Source: Sulfitobacter brevis (GTDB lineage Bacteria > Pseudomonadota > Alphaproteobacteria > Rhodobacterales > Rhodobacteraceae). From it: 64,000 nt of DNA. Of the stretch, positions 7,527-17,191 are shown in pieces; the first letter of the stretch is position 1; every line of letters begins with the position of its first letter. Under the pieces are notes generated by a model that worked only from the letters and a program-made list of their open reading frames with translations, searched no databases and had not been told where the DNA came from. The stretch is from contig NZ_FOMW01000002.1 in the NCBI RefSeq assembly GCF_900112755.1, positions 1 through 64,000 of the forward strand. Reading direction: 5' to 3'. A program made the position numbers and the translations under genes.

Positions 7527-9053
7527 TCATGCCATCTGCTTGGGGGGCGTGGTGCCAGCCGTGGCGCTCAGCCCCATGGACAGGCGCACGATTGCGTCCT
7601 CGGTAATGTCATCTTCGCCGAGCGTGCCTGCAATCCGGCCAGAGCGCATCACCACGATACGATCGGAAAGTCCGATAAGTTCGGGCATCTCTGAGGAGAT
7701 TACGATGATTGAGAACCCTTCAGCCGCGAGTTTGCGCAGGAAGACATAGATTTGTTGTTTGGTGCCGATGTCGATGCCGCGGGTCGGCTCATCAACGATG
7801 AGTATGCGCGGTTCGGCCAGCATGACCTTGGCCAGCAACAGTTTTTGCTGGTTGCCGCCCGACAGATTGCCGACCTTGATATCGCGGCTGCCCGCGCGAA
7901 CGTCAAATTCGCGAATTGCAGTGTCCAAGGCGGCGCTCTCGGCGCGGCGGTCAATCATCAATCCGCCGAATTTATACAGGGTTTGCAGCGTCAGGTTTTC
8001 GCGCATCTGCCAATTGAGGAGCAGGCCGCGCAGTTTGCGGTCTTCGGTCAGATAATTAAGCCCCAGCGCTTGCGCGTCGGCAGGCGCGTTGATCTGCTCC
8101 GACTTGCCAAAAAGCGTCAGCTCGCCGGTCTGCGCGGGGCGCAATCCGGCCAGCCCCTCCATCGCTTCGGTCCGGCCTGCCCCGATCAGCCCGCCGATGC
8201 CGAGTATCTCACCACGCTTAAGGTCAATATCGATGTCCTGTGCATGGCCCGAAACGGTCAAGCCTTTGACAGACAATACTGTTTCGGCATCCTCGGCCAC
8301 GCCGGGCTTGGCGGGATAGAGGTCGGATACATCGCGCCCGACCATTGCCGTGGCCATGCCGTCCTCGTTGATCTGGCCTGTGGCCCCTGCATGCACAACG
8401 TGCCCGTCGCGCAGAATGGTGACCTGATCAGAGATTTCCGCCACCTCGTCGAGCTTGTGCGAGGTGAACAGGATCGCCGTGCCCTCTTGCTGCAAGATAC
8501 GCACCTGTTCGAACAACACGTCTGTCTCGTTAGCAGTCAGCACGGCGGTCGGTTCGTCCATGATCAAGACCCGCGCTTCGCGCGACAGGGCCTTGGCGAT
8601 CTCTACCAACTGTTTGTCTGAGTTCGAAAGGGTCGAAACCGGCGCATCTGGATCGACGGTGCAGCGCACCCGCGCCAGATAGGAGCGGGTCAATTTCCGC
8701 ATTTCCGAGGTGTTCAGAAACGGCCCGCGCGTCAGCTCTCGCCCAAGGAAAATGTTTTGCTCCACAGTGAGTTGCTCGGCGAGGTTAAACTCCTGATGGA
8801 TCATCACTATGCCGGCTTTCTCGCCCGCATGCAGGTTCTCGAACGTCACCTCGGCCCCGTCGAGCAGCAGCCTGCCTTGGGTGGCTGGTTGATAGCCCGC
8901 GAGGATTTTCATCGTCGTCGATTTGCCCGCGCCGTTCTCGCCGATCAGCGCGTGCACTTCGCCGGCACGCAAGGCGAGATCGATGCCATGCAACACCTCG
9001 ATAGGGCCGAAGCTTTTGCTGACAGCTTGCAGGGCGAGCACGGGCACTGACAT
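7527..9053 (-). CDS. Sugar ABC transporter ATP-binding protein, double-domain
   Basis: 508 residues with two ABC ATPase halves, as in RbsA/XylG. The first half has a Walker A GENGAGKST and a Walker B LIMDEPTAVL; the second half has a degenerate P-loop region (GGLIGAGRTEAMEG), a signature LSGGNQQK and Walker B LIVDEPTRGID. It energises uptake. The start is placed at 9053, where TGATG couples it to the dehydrogenase stop; an ATG at 9083 would lie inside that gene. Four-base-or-less junctions on both sides confirm operon membership. Confidence 0.92.
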   Translation of the reverse strand: MSVPVLALQAVSKSFGPIEVLHGIDLALRAGEVHALIGENGAGKSTTMKILAGYQPATQGRLLLDGAEVTFENLHAGEKAGIVMIHQEFNLAEQLTVEQNIFLGRELTRGPFLNTSEMRKLTRSYLARVRCTVDPDAPVSTLSNSDKQLVEIAKALSREARVLIMDEPTAVLTANETDVLFEQVRILQQEGTAILFTSHKLDEVAEISDQVTILRDGHVVHAGATGQINEDGMATAMVGRDVSDLYPAKPGVAEDAETVLSVKGLTVSGHAQDIDIDLKRGEILGIGGLIGAGRTEAMEGLAGLRPAQTGELTLFGKSEQINAPADAQALGLNYLTEDRKLRGLLLNWQMRENLTLQTLYKFGGLMIDRRAESAALDTAIREFDVRAGSRDIKVGNLSGGNQQKLLLAKVMLAEPRILIVDEPTRGIDIGTKQQIYVFLRKLAAEGFSIIVISSEMPELIGLSDRIVVMRSGRIAGTLGEDDITEDAIVRLSMGLSATAGTTPPKQMA

Positions 9054-10189
9054 CAGAGCGTCACCCAAGCGGCGTCCTGCCACGATGACATGACACAGGC
9101 GTTGATGAAGGCCATGCCAGCCATGCCTTCGCTGATGCCCGGCAACAGCCCCATCGCGGCGTCGCGCGGGGTGCCGTTTTGGACAGCGCGAATGGCATCG
9201 GCGGCCTCGGTGTAGATATTGGCGAACCCTTCGAGATATCCTTCGGGGTGGCCGCCAGGAATGCGGCTGACGGCAGCAGCGGCTTGTCCTGCTCCGGCAC
9301 CGTTTCGGGTGATCAGGCGCTTAGGCTCGCCCAGCGGGGTGAACCACAGGTAATTGGGGTCTTCCTGATGCCATTCCAGCCCGCCCTTGCTGCCATAAAC
9401 CCGAAGCTTGAGCCCGTTTTCATTGCCCGGTGCGACCTGACTGCACCACAGCATCCCCCGTGCGCCGCCCGCAAAGCGCAACATCACATGGGCATTGTCA
9501 TCGAGCTTGCGGCCTGCACCAAAGCTTTGCAAATCGGCGGCAAGGCTTTCAACAGCCAAGCCACTGACAAAACAAGCCAGATTATGCGCGTGCGTCCCGA
9601 TATCGCCAACCGACCCACCGACGCCCGAACGTGCGGGATCGGTACGCCACTCGGCTTGCTTGACGCCTTCGTTCTCCATCGGCGCGGTCAGCCAGTCCTG
9701 CGGATACTCCGCCTGCACGATGCGGATATCGCCAAGCTCGCCTGCATGAACCATCGCTTGGGCCTGCCGGATCATCGGATAGCCGGTGTAGTTATGAGTC
9801 AGCACAAATAAAGCGTCACTGTCGGCAACGGCCTGCTGCATCGCCGTTGCATCCTCCAAAGTCGAGGTCATCGGCTTGTCACAGATCACATGAATACCTT
9901 CAGCGAGAAATGCCTTGGCAGCAGCGAAATGTACATGGTTGGGCGTGACGATCGACACGGCTTCAATACCATCCGCACGGGCGGCCTCGGACTTGGCCAT
10001 TTCGGTGAATGAGCCGTAGGATCGCGCGATCCCCAAGGTCTCCGCACTGGCGGCCGACTTTTCAGGCGTGGAGGACAAGGCGCCTGCCACCAGATCGAAC
10101 CGATTATCAATGCGCGCTGCAATGCGGTGCACGCCGCCAATGAAGGCGTCATTGCCGCCGCCTACCATGCCAAGACGAAGACGGGCCAT
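9053..10189 (-). CDS. Gfo/Idh/MocA family sugar dehydrogenase
   Basis: 378 residues. The N-terminus has the dinucleotide-binding segment LGMVGGGNDAFIG, followed by a C-terminal beta-sheet domain; CDKPM (Lys next to Pro, the family's usual active-site Lys) and GGSVGDIGTHAHN are visible. The family oxidises or reduces sugars and polyols with NAD(P). It overlaps by one base with genes on both sides and pairs with the TIM-barrel isomerase, a combination common in pathways that use 3-keto sugar intermediates. A role in simple xylose isomerisation is not obvious, so the true substrate may be a xylose derivative. Confidence 0.85.
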   Translation of the reverse strand: MARLRLGMVGGGNDAFIGGVHRIAARIDNRFDLVAGALSSTPEKSAASAETLGIARSYGSFTEMAKSEAARADGIEAVSIVTPNHVHFAAAKAFLAEGIHVICDKPMTSTLEDATAMQQAVADSDALFVLTHNYTGYPMIRQAQAMVHAGELGDIRIVQAEYPQDWLTAPMENEGVKQAEWRTDPARSGVGGSVGDIGTHAHNLACFVSGLAVESLAADLQSFGAGRKLDDNAHVMLRFAGGARGMLWCSQVAPGNENGLKLRVYGSKGGLEWHQEDPNYLWFTPLGEPKRLITRNGAGAGQAAAAVSRIPGGHPEGYLEGFANIYTEAADAIRAVQNGTPRDAAMGLLPGISEGMAGMAFINACVMSSWQDAAWVTL

Positions 10190-11244
10190 CAGTTGATCCC
10201 CAGCATCTTGCGGTTTGCCGCCTCGTCGGTGCCGCCGTCGGCGAAATCGTCAAAAGCTTTATCGGTCACGCGGATAATGTGATCCTTGACGAATTGTGCC
10301 CCCTCGCGCGCGCCGTCTTCGGGGTGCTTAAGGCAGCATTCCCATTCCACCACAGCCCAACCATCAAAGTCATTTGCTGCCATTTTCGAGAAGATTGCCC
10401 CGAAATCGACCTGCCCGTCGCCCAAGCTGCGGAAGCGTCCGGCGCGGTCGGTCCAGCTTTGATAGCCCGAGTAAACGCCCTGCCGACCCGTTGGATTAAA
10501 CTCGGCGTCCTTGACGTGGAACATCCGGATGCGGTCTTTGTAAATGTCGATGTTATCAAGGTAATCAAGGCATTGCAGCACGTAGTGGCTGGGGTCATAG
10601 AGCATACAGGCGCGGTCATGGTTACCGGTCCGCTCTAGAAACATCTCATAGGTGACGCCATCATGCAGATCTTCGCCCGGATGGATCTCATAGCAAACAT
10701 CGACGCCACAATCCTCGGCGTGGTTGAGGATGGGCAGCCAGCGCTTGGCAAGCTCGTCAAAGGCAGTCTCCACCAAGCCCGCGGGGCGCTGGGGCCACGG
10801 ATAGATGTAGGGCCACGCCAGCGCGCCGGAGAAGGTCGCATGGGCGCCGATCCCCATGTTTTTCGACGCGGTCAGCGCCTTCTTGACCTGATCCACGGCC
10901 CATTCCTGCCGTGCCGCAGGATTGCCGCGCACATGCTCGGCGGCGAAACCGTCAAAAGCAGTGTCATAGGCCGGATGTACGGCAACCAACTGGCCCTGCA
11001 AATGGGTCGAAAGCTCGGTCACCTCTACGCCATTCTCGGCAGCTTGGCCTTTGAAGGTGTCGCAGTAATCGGTGCTTTCTGCTGCCTTCTCGAGGTCAAT
11101 CAGACGGGCGTCCCATGACGGCACCTGCACACCCTTATAGCCACAATCAGCCGCCCATTTGGTGATGCTGTCCCATGAGTTGAACGGGGCTTCGTCGCTG
11201 GCAAACTGCGCCAGAAACAGCGCTGGTCCCTTGATCGATTTCAT
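10189..11244 (-). CDS. Sugar phosphate isomerase/epimerase (xylose isomerase-like TIM barrel)
   Basis: 351 residues matching the AP-endonuclease-2/IolE-like TIM barrel: conserved metal-ligand segments YEIHPGE, LYDPSHYVLQ, HVKDAE and VVEWECC supply the Glu/Asp/His set of the active site. Such enzymes isomerise or epimerise sugars or keto-inositols. Its start is 21 bases after xylA and its end overlaps the dehydrogenase start. It is distinct from true XylA, encoded next to it, so the operon has two isomerase-type enzymes. Confidence 0.85.
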   Translation of the reverse strand: MKSIKGPALFLAQFASDEAPFNSWDSITKWAADCGYKGVQVPSWDARLIDLEKAAESTDYCDTFKGQAAENGVEVTELSTHLQGQLVAVHPAYDTAFDGFAAEHVRGNPAARQEWAVDQVKKALTASKNMGIGAHATFSGALAWPYIYPWPQRPAGLVETAFDELAKRWLPILNHAEDCGVDVCYEIHPGEDLHDGVTYEMFLERTGNHDRACMLYDPSHYVLQCLDYLDNIDIYKDRIRMFHVKDAEFNPTGRQGVYSGYQSWTDRAGRFRSLGDGQVDFGAIFSKMAANDFDGWAVVEWECCLKHPEDGAREGAQFVKDHIIRVTDKAFDDFADGGTDEAANRKMLGIN

Positions 11245-11265
11245 AATTGTCCTCCCACAGGCGTC

Positions 11266-12561
11266 TCACACAAAACGGTTTACGATATTTTCGAGAATTT
11301 CCTGACGACCCGACCGGGGTTCGGGGTTGATGCCCTCGCGCTCGACCCGTGCCGCTGCCGTTTCCAGATCGCCCTGCAACATCTGAACCGCCGCCGGACT
11401 GTCCCAGCCCGCATAGCGTTCGTCGCGCAGCGTCTCGAGAGCGCCATCGTTGAGCATCGTCGCTGCAGCCTTGAACCCGCGAGCGCAGACATCCATTGCA
11501 CCGGCATGGGCGGCGATCAGATCGACCGGATCCAGCGATTGGCGGCGCAGTTTGGCATCAAAGTTGGTGCCGCCGGTCTTGAAGCCTCCTGCTTTGAGAA
11601 CCTCGTAATAGGCCAGCGCGGTTTCCGGCACATTGTTAGGAAACTGGTCAGTGTCCCAGCCGGATTGGTAGTCGTTGCGGTTCATGTCGATGGAGCCGAG
11701 GATGCCCAGTGATGCGGCAAGGGCCAGTTCATGCTCGAACGAATGGCCCGCCAGAATGGCATGGCCCTGCTCGATGTTCACCTGAACCTCGCCCTCAAGC
11801 CCGTACTCCTTGAGAAAGCCGTAAACCGTGGCCACGTCATAGTCATACTGGTGTTTGGAGGGCTCCTGCGGCTTCGGCTCGACCAGGATCGCGCCTTGGT
11901 AGCCAATCTTGTGCTTGTACTCGACGACCATCTGCAAGAAGCGGCCTGCTTGCTGGCGCTCTCGCTTCAGGTCAGTGTTGAGCAGCGTCTCATAGCCCTC
12001 GCGCCCGCCCCAGAGCACATAATTTTGCCCGCCAAGCTTATGGGTCGCATCCATGCAAAGCTTTACCGTCGCTGCCGACCACGCGAAAACGTCAGGGTCG
12101 GGGTTGGTCGCCGCTCCCGCCATGAAGCGTTTGTGGCTGAACATATTCGCCGTACCCCAAAGCAGACGGGTCTTGTGGGTCTCCATCTTGGCTTGGAAAT
12201 ATTCAATAATCTCTTCGAAATTGCGGCGGCTTTCGGCAAAGCTATCGCCCTCGGGGCGAATATCGGCATCGTGCCAGCAAAAGAACGGCGCATTGAGAAT
12301 GTCGAACATCTCGAAGGCGACATCGGCCTTGAGGCGGGCATTCTCCATCGTGTCGCCAAACCAAGGCCGCTCGAACGTTTGCCCGCCGAACGGATCGCCG
12401 CCTGGCCACGCAAATGAATGCCAATAGGCCACAGCAAAGCGCAGATGCTCCTCCATCCGCTTGCCCATAAAAATCTCGTCCGGATTGTAGTGCCGGAACG
12501 CGAGATCGCGGCTTTCAGGGTCAAAGCGCAGAGGTTGTAGGTTTTCAAAGAATTTGGTCAT
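11266..12561 (-). CDS. xylA: Xylose isomerase
   Basis: 431 residues, normal for class II XylA. Key segments are visible: FFCWHDAD with the catalytic His, the metal-binding LVEPKPQEP with the conserved Lys, NIEQGHA, and the [10 protein letters not shown] loop with further metal ligands. It converts D-xylose to D-xylulose, the substrate of XylB at the end of the same operon. It lies 17 bases after the LacI-type regulator gene. Confidence 0.96.
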   Translation of the reverse strand: MTKFFENLQPLRFDPESRDLAFRHYNPDEIFMGKRMEEHLRFAVAYWHSFAWPGGDPFGGQTFERPWFGDTMENARLKADVAFEMFDILNAPFFCWHDADIRPEGDSFAESRRNFEEIIEYFQAKMETHKTRLLWGTANMFSHKRFMAGAATNPDPDVFAWSAATVKLCMDATHKLGGQNYVLWGGREGYETLLNTDLKRERQQAGRFLQMVVEYKHKIGYQGAILVEPKPQEPSKHQYDYDVATVYGFLKEYGLEGEVQVNIEQGHAILAGHSFEHELALAASLGILGSIDMNRNDYQSGWDTDQFPNNVPETALAYYEVLKAGGFKTGGTNFDAKLRRQSLDPVDLIAAHAGAMDVCARGFKAAATMLNDGALETLRDERYAGWDSPAAVQMLQGDLETAAARVEREGINPEPRSGRQEILENIVNRFV

Positions 12562-12578
12562 GGGATATTGGGCCGTTA

Positions 12579-13619
12579 TTATTGAATGGTTTCATCAGGA
12601 AGATTATCGCGCAGGTAGATCGCCGGAATGAGCTCCGGTGAAGGCGGTGGGGGCCTGCCATCCAGCAAGGCCCGTAAAGCAGCCAAGGCGCGGTTCAATT
12701 CGATTTCGGGGCGTTGGTCGATCGCGACATCCACGGCTCCCTCCAACAACGCTTGCCGCGTGGGTTGGGAAAGTTCGTGCACGATGCAGCAGAACCGATC
12801 GGGGCGTCCGACAACGCGCAGCGCGTCGATCAGCCCGTCATTACCCGCGCCGACATTATAGAGCGCTGTGATGCCGTGCGGCTGTCCCAGCGATTGCACA
12901 AGCGTTTCACGCATCAGCCGCGGGTCATCGCGGGTTTCGCTGACGTCTTGGAGGATGAGATTGGGGAAATCCCGCTCCAGCACATTACGAAAGCCGTGCA
13001 AGCGGTCAAAGTGGTCAAGCGCATCAAGCGAACCGGCAGTGACAAGCACCTGCCCCGCTGCCCCCGCGTGCGCCATGCCGATCAGCCGCGCGGCAGTGCG
13101 CCCGGCTTTGTTATTGTCGATGCCGATGTAATAATCCCGGCAGCTTTCTGGCAGGTCGGAGACAAGCGAGACAACCTTGGTGCCAGCGGCGCGCAAGGCA
13201 TCCAGTGGCGCTTTGATCCGGTCTTGTTGCAGACCGACGATTGCAATGCCGTCATACTGCGCCTTCGCAAGTCCGATAAGGGTTTCTTGGAGGGCATCAA
13301 TTTCAAACGCTTTAAATTCGATCACATCAATCGCGATGCGGTCGGCCTTCAGGTGCAGCTTTGCCTGATCAAGGTGGTCATGCATCCGGCCAAAGAAGGC
13401 ATTGCTGCGGTGCGGCAGGACAAAAGCCAGCCGATAGGTGCGGTTTTTGGACAGGTTTGCCGCTGCGATATTGCGCACATATCCAAGTTGCGCGACAGCA
13501 GCTTCAACCTTGGTCACGGACTTCGCCGCCACATTGCCGCGCTGGTTCAGCACACGGTCTGCGGTGGCGTAGCTGACCCCCGCCAACTGCGCGACATCAT
13601 GAAGCGTCGGACTTTTCAT
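12579..13619 (-). CDS. LacI-family transcriptional regulator of the xylose operon
   Basis: 346 residues. The N-terminal helix-turn-helix ([21 protein letters not shown]) is canonical LacI, followed by a periplasmic-binding-protein-like effector domain ([12 protein letters not shown] onward). As first gene of the operon it probably controls its own operon in response to a sugar. A perfect palindrome about 93 bases upstream of its start is the obvious operator candidate. Not the AraC-type XylR of enterics; a LacI-type xylose regulator is usual in alphaproteobacteria. Confidence 0.9.
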   Translation of the reverse strand: MKSPTLHDVAQLAGVSYATADRVLNQRGNVAAKSVTKVEAAVAQLGYVRNIAAANLSKNRTYRLAFVLPHRSNAFFGRMHDHLDQAKLHLKADRIAIDVIEFKAFEIDALQETLIGLAKAQYDGIAIVGLQQDRIKAPLDALRAAGTKVVSLVSDLPESCRDYYIGIDNNKAGRTAARLIGMAHAGAAGQVLVTAGSLDALDHFDRLHGFRNVLERDFPNLILQDVSETRDDPRLMRETLVQSLGQPHGITALYNVGAGNDGLIDALRVVGRPDRFCCIVHELSQPTRQALLEGAVDVAIDQRPEIELNRALAALRALLDGRPPPPSPELIPAIYLRDNLPDETIQ

Positions 13620-13711
13620 TGTTCCTCCCCGTGGCGGGAAACGATGCTTCCTGCCGATGGGGAGAGGCTACTTCTTAAAAATGATAGTCGTCAAGCATTT
13701 TGATGGGGAGG

Positions 13712-13725
13712 GCCAATATATTGGC
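13712..13725. promoter_or_regulatory. Candidate LacI-type operator of the xylose operon
   Basis: GCCAATATATTGGC is a perfect 14-bp palindrome in an AT-rich leader, 87-106 bases ahead of the regulator/operon start. A TTGACG hexamer on the minus strand (13694-13689), a possible -35, lies just downstream of it; no good -10 was found. Even-length palindromes with a central pyrimidine-purine step are typical of LacI-family sites. Binding is inferred. Confidence 0.5.
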
Positions 13726-14032
13726 TTTTAACGGTCGGAATAAAATATTATTTACGCTATAATACAGATAGTTAAACGTAAGATATAAAGCATTACATCA
13801 ATCGAGCGACCTCGCGCCTTTCGGCACGGCTGCAAATTGTTCAAATATAGCATTCACACCCGTAACGATAGCGTTTTCCCCTTTAATGTCTTGAGTCGCA
13901 GTCGCCTAGCAACCTTGATAATTCGACCGCGAGGTGGCATTTCAACACCGCAGTTTTGCCTGATCTGCGCCGCTCTCATGGCTTAATGATCCTATACGCC
14001 GCTCTGCATCATACCGTGAAAAGGACAGATGC
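13726..14032. other. AT-rich intergenic region upstream of xylose operon
   Basis: About 300 bases with no convincing gene. The first 80 bases are very AT-rich (several TATAAT-like stretches, e.g. near 13758-13790), consistent with promoters for the minus-strand xylose operon or the small plus-strand ORF at 14033. No tRNA or terminator seen. Confidence 0.4.
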
Positions 14033-14239
14033 ATGCACTCCCCACCCCTAGAGACTGCAAGCCGCCACGCGCGCATGTTTGAACTGATCCGTCAGGCCGG
14101 ACAGGCTGATATCACGAAAGCGCGCGTACAGGCCGCCTCGCGCCGCGTCGAGGCAGCGTCGACGGATGGGTTCCGGCAGGCCGCAATCCAATCGCTACGA
14201 CCATCCGCCAGCCCAAGCCTCCTGCATCAGCAGCGCTAG
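14033..14239 (+). CDS. Small hypothetical protein, doubtful
   Basis: A 68-residue ORF preceded by an AAGGA ribosome-site match seven bases before its ATG. The sequence is Ala/Arg/Gln-rich with no recognised motif. Its first half (ETASRHARMFELIRQAG) could form an amphipathic helix. It sits alone between the xylose operon and rlmE (convergent with rlmE). It may be a real small gene or a chance frame. Confidence 0.3.
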   Translation: MHSPPLETASRHARMFELIRQAGQADITKARVQAASRRVEAASTDGFRQAAIQSLRPSASPSLLHQQR

Positions 14240-14265
14240 CTGCATCTCATACTGGTAATCGCCGC

Positions 14266-14988
14266 CTAAACTTCGCCGCGAAATCCGGTTGCGACGACAA
14301 ATTTCTCGGAACTGTCGGCACGGCTTGCGGGTGGCTTATAGTTGGCGACCTTTGTGAACCGCTGTTTCAACAGTTTCTGCAAATCGCCTTCGGCGCCGCC
14401 AGCCAGAGTTTTGGCGACAAAGGTGCCGCCCTCTTCCAGCACATCAAAGGCGAAATAGGCAGCCGCTTCGCAGAGCGCCATGATCCGGTTGTGATCGGTC
14501 TGTTTGTGGCCCGAAGACGAGGCCGCCATATCCGACATCACCACATCGGCCTTACCGCCGAGCAACTCCTTGACCCTGAGATCAGCGTCGTCTTCCATAA
14601 AATCAATCTGATGCAACTCACAGCCGGCAATAGGCTCCATCTCCTGCAAGTCGATCCCAAGGATCGTGCCGACGGCCTTGCCCGACCGTTCGCCCAGAAC
14701 GTTGCTGCGTTTGACGGCGACCTGACACCAGCCACCGGGGGCTGCCCCCAAATCGACAATCCGCGCGCCGGGCACCAGAAAGCGATATTTATCGTCCAGT
14801 TCCAATATCTTATAGGCCGCGCGACCACGGTATCCTTCGGCGCGGGCGCGTTTGACGTAAGGGTCATTCAACTGGCGCTGCAACCAACGGGTCGAGCTGA
14901 GCTTGCGGCCACGTGCCGATTTTACTTTGACCTTCAGGTCGCGTTGCCCGCGTCCGGATGTGTTCTTGCCGTCCGGTATCTTGGCCAT
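14266..14988 (-). CDS. rlmE: 23S rRNA (uridine-2'-O) methyltransferase RlmE
   Basis: 240 residues of the FtsJ/RrmJ family. The SAM-binding loop is [10 protein letters not shown] (about 78-87), and the K-D-K-E catalytic tetrad is visible: Lys60 in RAAYKIL, Asp in VMSDMAA, Lys in FVAKTLAGG, Glu in SSEKFVV. It methylates U2552 of 23S rRNA. A basic N-terminal extension (about 30 residues) precedes the catalytic domain, as is usual in alphaproteobacteria. Its start overlaps by one base the stop of the upstream Ppx/GppA gene. Confidence 0.95.
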   Translation of the reverse strand: MAKIPDGKNTSGRGQRDLKVKVKSARGRKLSSTRWLQRQLNDPYVKRARAEGYRGRAAYKILELDDKYRFLVPGARIVDLGAAPGGWCQVAVKRSNVLGERSGKAVGTILGIDLQEMEPIAGCELHQIDFMEDDADLRVKELLGGKADVVMSDMAASSSGHKQTDHNRIMALCEAAAYFAFDVLEEGGTFVAKTLAGGAEGDLQKLLKQRFTKVANYKPPASRADSSEKFVVATGFRGEV

Positions 14989-16109
14989 CAGTAATTTCCT
15001 TCTTCCAATACGCCATCGGCGCTCATCTGTGCGTAGAGCAGCCCCTCACGCAGGCCACGATCCGCGACGCTGAGCCGGTCTGTCGGCCAGCAGCGCATCA
15101 AGGCCTGCAAGATCGCCGCCCCCGACATGATCAGCGCCTGACGGTCCTGACCGATCCGGGGATCGGCACGCCGCCCGCCCGGCCCCATCGCGAGGTAGGA
15201 GTGGATCACCTTGTCGATCTGGGCGCTGGTCATGCTCAAGCCGTCTACTTTGGTGCGGTCATAGCGCTTCAGGCCAAGATGGCTAGCGGCAACTGTCGTA
15301 ACAGTACCGGATGTGCCGACAATCTGGAACCGCTCCTGCGGCTGGGCCGATTGATAGGGGGTGAAATCGGCGAGGTTTTCCTCGAAGAACCAACTCATCA
15401 GCGCGAAACGCGCGGCATCATCCTCAACATCGGAGAATTGGTCGCGCAAGGTAGCCACCCCCAAGGGCACGCTGATCCAGTCCACCACCTTGGCGGCAGG
15501 GACATCCGTTATTGCCTGATTGAACCCTGAATGCAGGCGCATGATTGACCGTGCCCTATCGGCCTTGGGCACCTTCGAGATGTCGATCCAGACCAGTTCG
15601 GTCGAGCCGCCGCCGATGTCCACCACCAGCAGGTTTTCGGTCTTTTGGCTGACCAATGGCGCGCAGGAGATTACCGCAAGCTGGGCTTCTTCCTCGGGTT
15701 TGATGATGTCGAGCCGCAGGCCGGTTTCGCGGTGGATGCGGGCCATGAACTCGGCCCCGTTGAGCGCACGGCGACAGGCCTCGGTGGCGACCAGACGCAT
15801 CCGGCGCACCTTGTTACGACGCAGTTTTTGCTGACAGATGCGCAATGCCTGTAGGGTGCGCGCCATGGATCCGCGCGACAACCGCCCGGTCTTTTCCAGC
15901 CCCGATCCGAGCTGGACCGACTTGGAAAAACTGTCAACCACATGGAATCCGCTGCCTTTTGGCTGCGCGATCAACATGCGACAACTATTTGTGCCCAGAT
16001 CAAGGGCCGCGTAAAGTTCGGACGATCTGGGCGGAACTGGCGCGGGGCTCAGATTCGGCTTTTTGTCCTTGTCGAGCGCGTCCGCACCTTTGGGACGCTG
16101 TGGCGCCAT
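14988..16109 (-). CDS. Ppx/GppA family exopolyphosphatase/guanosine pentaphosphatase
   Basis: 373 residues with the ASKHA ATPase fold: [14 protein letters not shown] phosphate-1 loop, [13 protein letters not shown] phosphate-2 loop and VGTSGTVTT segment. The shorter length (no C-terminal HD domain of about 200 residues) suggests the GppA/Ppx2-like short form. It acts on polyphosphate or pppGpp. The rlmE-ppx pairing with overlapping ends is conserved in many Rhodobacterales. Confidence 0.9.
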   Translation of the reverse strand: MAPQRPKGADALDKDKKPNLSPAPVPPRSSELYAALDLGTNSCRMLIAQPKGSGFHVVDSFSKSVQLGSGLEKTGRLSRGSMARTLQALRICQQKLRRNKVRRMRLVATEACRRALNGAEFMARIHRETGLRLDIIKPEEEAQLAVISCAPLVSQKTENLLVVDIGGGSTELVWIDISKVPKADRARSIMRLHSGFNQAITDVPAAKVVDWISVPLGVATLRDQFSDVEDDAARFALMSWFFEENLADFTPYQSAQPQERFQIVGTSGTVTTVAASHLGLKRYDRTKVDGLSMTSAQIDKVIHSYLAMGPGGRRADPRIGQDRQALIMSGAAILQALMRCWPTDRLSVADRGLREGLLYAQMSADGVLEEGNY

Positions 16110-16194
16110 GGTTCGCGCCTTTCATATAGAGTTGCCGTTAGCGTAATCGGACGCGCAGGCACACGCAAGCGGGAACGCCCAGCGGAAGCGCGTC

Positions 16195-16606
16195 TTAGCC
16201 GACACTGCCGGTCTGGGATTTATAGCGGGCACACCACTCAGCGCTTTGTCGATCGCGCAAAATAGCAGTGCGCAGTTCAAGGGCTCCGGCCCGTGCTGGA
16301 TCAAGATTCAGGTGCGTTAAGACTCGGGCCACCGCGCCCTGAGGGTCGGCGGCTAACGCAGAGTACGTGAGGCGCAGCGGCGTGATCGATTGAGCGGCGA
16401 ACCATTCGCTCCAAGCGGCTTCTGCAAGGGCCAAAGCAGTGATCGGCCGATGGCAGGCCCCATTCCAGCGCCCATTCAGCGACATCATTCGGACGGAAGT
16501 AGGAGTTTGGGTCACCCGCGATTCCGGTGGACCTGAGCAGGGTACACAGCAGGGTGCTGCCGCTGCGGGGCGTGGCACAGATCACATAGGCGGTCGGTCT
16601 CGGCAT
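16195..16606 (-). pseudogene. Broken Stf0-type sulfotransferase
   Basis: Two frames together make the two ends of an Stf0 sulfotransferase. The N-terminal half (from an ATG at 16606) reads AYVICATPRSGSTLLC, the PAPS-binding loop, followed by YFRPNDVAEW. The C-terminal end in another frame reads AEAAWSEWFAAQ, then LRLTYSALAADP and WCARYKSQTG before the stop at 16195. The central part of the family (about 100 residues, including the second PAPS-contact region) is missing and the frame changes at the join (about 16455-16480). The remaining 137 codons compare with roughly 250 in intact members, so this is a deletion-plus-frameshift remnant. Confidence 0.8.
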
Positions 16607-16865
16607 AGCGTGTGATCTCATCGGGGCGTTTGTTGGAGCCTAGAGCAGAGGTGGGCTTTTGCATAGTGGTTGGCCATGCAGGTTATGCTGAGAGGGGGTT
16701 TGGGGGCCTTCGGTGCAGATAGTTTGGGTCAAATAGTGAGGACGGATGTTGGCGCGGCTGTCGCGTTTGGTCGCTGCTGCCCTGCTTTAAGTCGAAAACC
16801 GTCTTTGGTGGGGGCGATGCATCCTTTAGAGAAGGCGGAATGGTAGAGGGAACGGGGAATCAACA

Positions 16866-17165
16866 ATGTCTGAGGTCACAATCGTTTACTGGCGCGATAT
16901 TCCGGCGCAGGTGATCGTCGGTAAGGGCCGTCGCGGCACCAAACGGCAATTGCCCGAACGTTTCGAGCAGGCGATTGACCGCGCCGCGATGAAAACCGGC
17001 GCTGCGGGCACCGATGAATACCTGGCGGAGTGGCGCAAAGCTGCGGCGGTCGAGGTTGCGGGCGACAGTGACGACGCGATTGCCGACGCCGAAGTGGCCC
17101 GCATTGACGCCGAATTTGACCGCGCAAAGATCAAATCCCTTATCGACAACGACGGCTGGGCCTGA
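16866..17165 (+). CDS. PF13769-type 'virulence factor' family small protein
   Basis: A 99-residue soluble protein starting MSEVTIVYWRDIPAQV, with GKGRRGTKRQLPERFE and a C-terminal DxxFDRAKIKSLI segment, matching a small family labelled 'virulence factor' that in Rhodobacterales precedes folate genes. The name is historical and does not describe function. It is 26 bases ahead of the methylenetetrahydrofolate reductase gene and almost certainly co-transcribed with it. A role in methyl-folate or cobalamin-dependent methyl transfer is inferred from context. Confidence 0.75.
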   Translation: MSEVTIVYWRDIPAQVIVGKGRRGTKRQLPERFEQAIDRAAMKTGAAGTDEYLAEWRKAAAVEVAGDSDDAIADAEVARIDAEFDRAKIKSLIDNDGWA

Positions 17166-17191
17166 CGCCCCTCATGTTCAAGGATAATATC

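Noticed and set aside
7752..8621. Long plus-strand open frame inside the ABC ATPase gene
   Set aside because: It is opposite to a clear ATPase with both Walker motifs; the frame is a high-GC shadow with no motif of its own.
16607..16865. Riboswitch (cobalamin, SAM or SAH class) upstream of the C1 gene unit
   Set aside because: No B12-box or SAM/SAH core sequence seen, and no long paired elements stood out.
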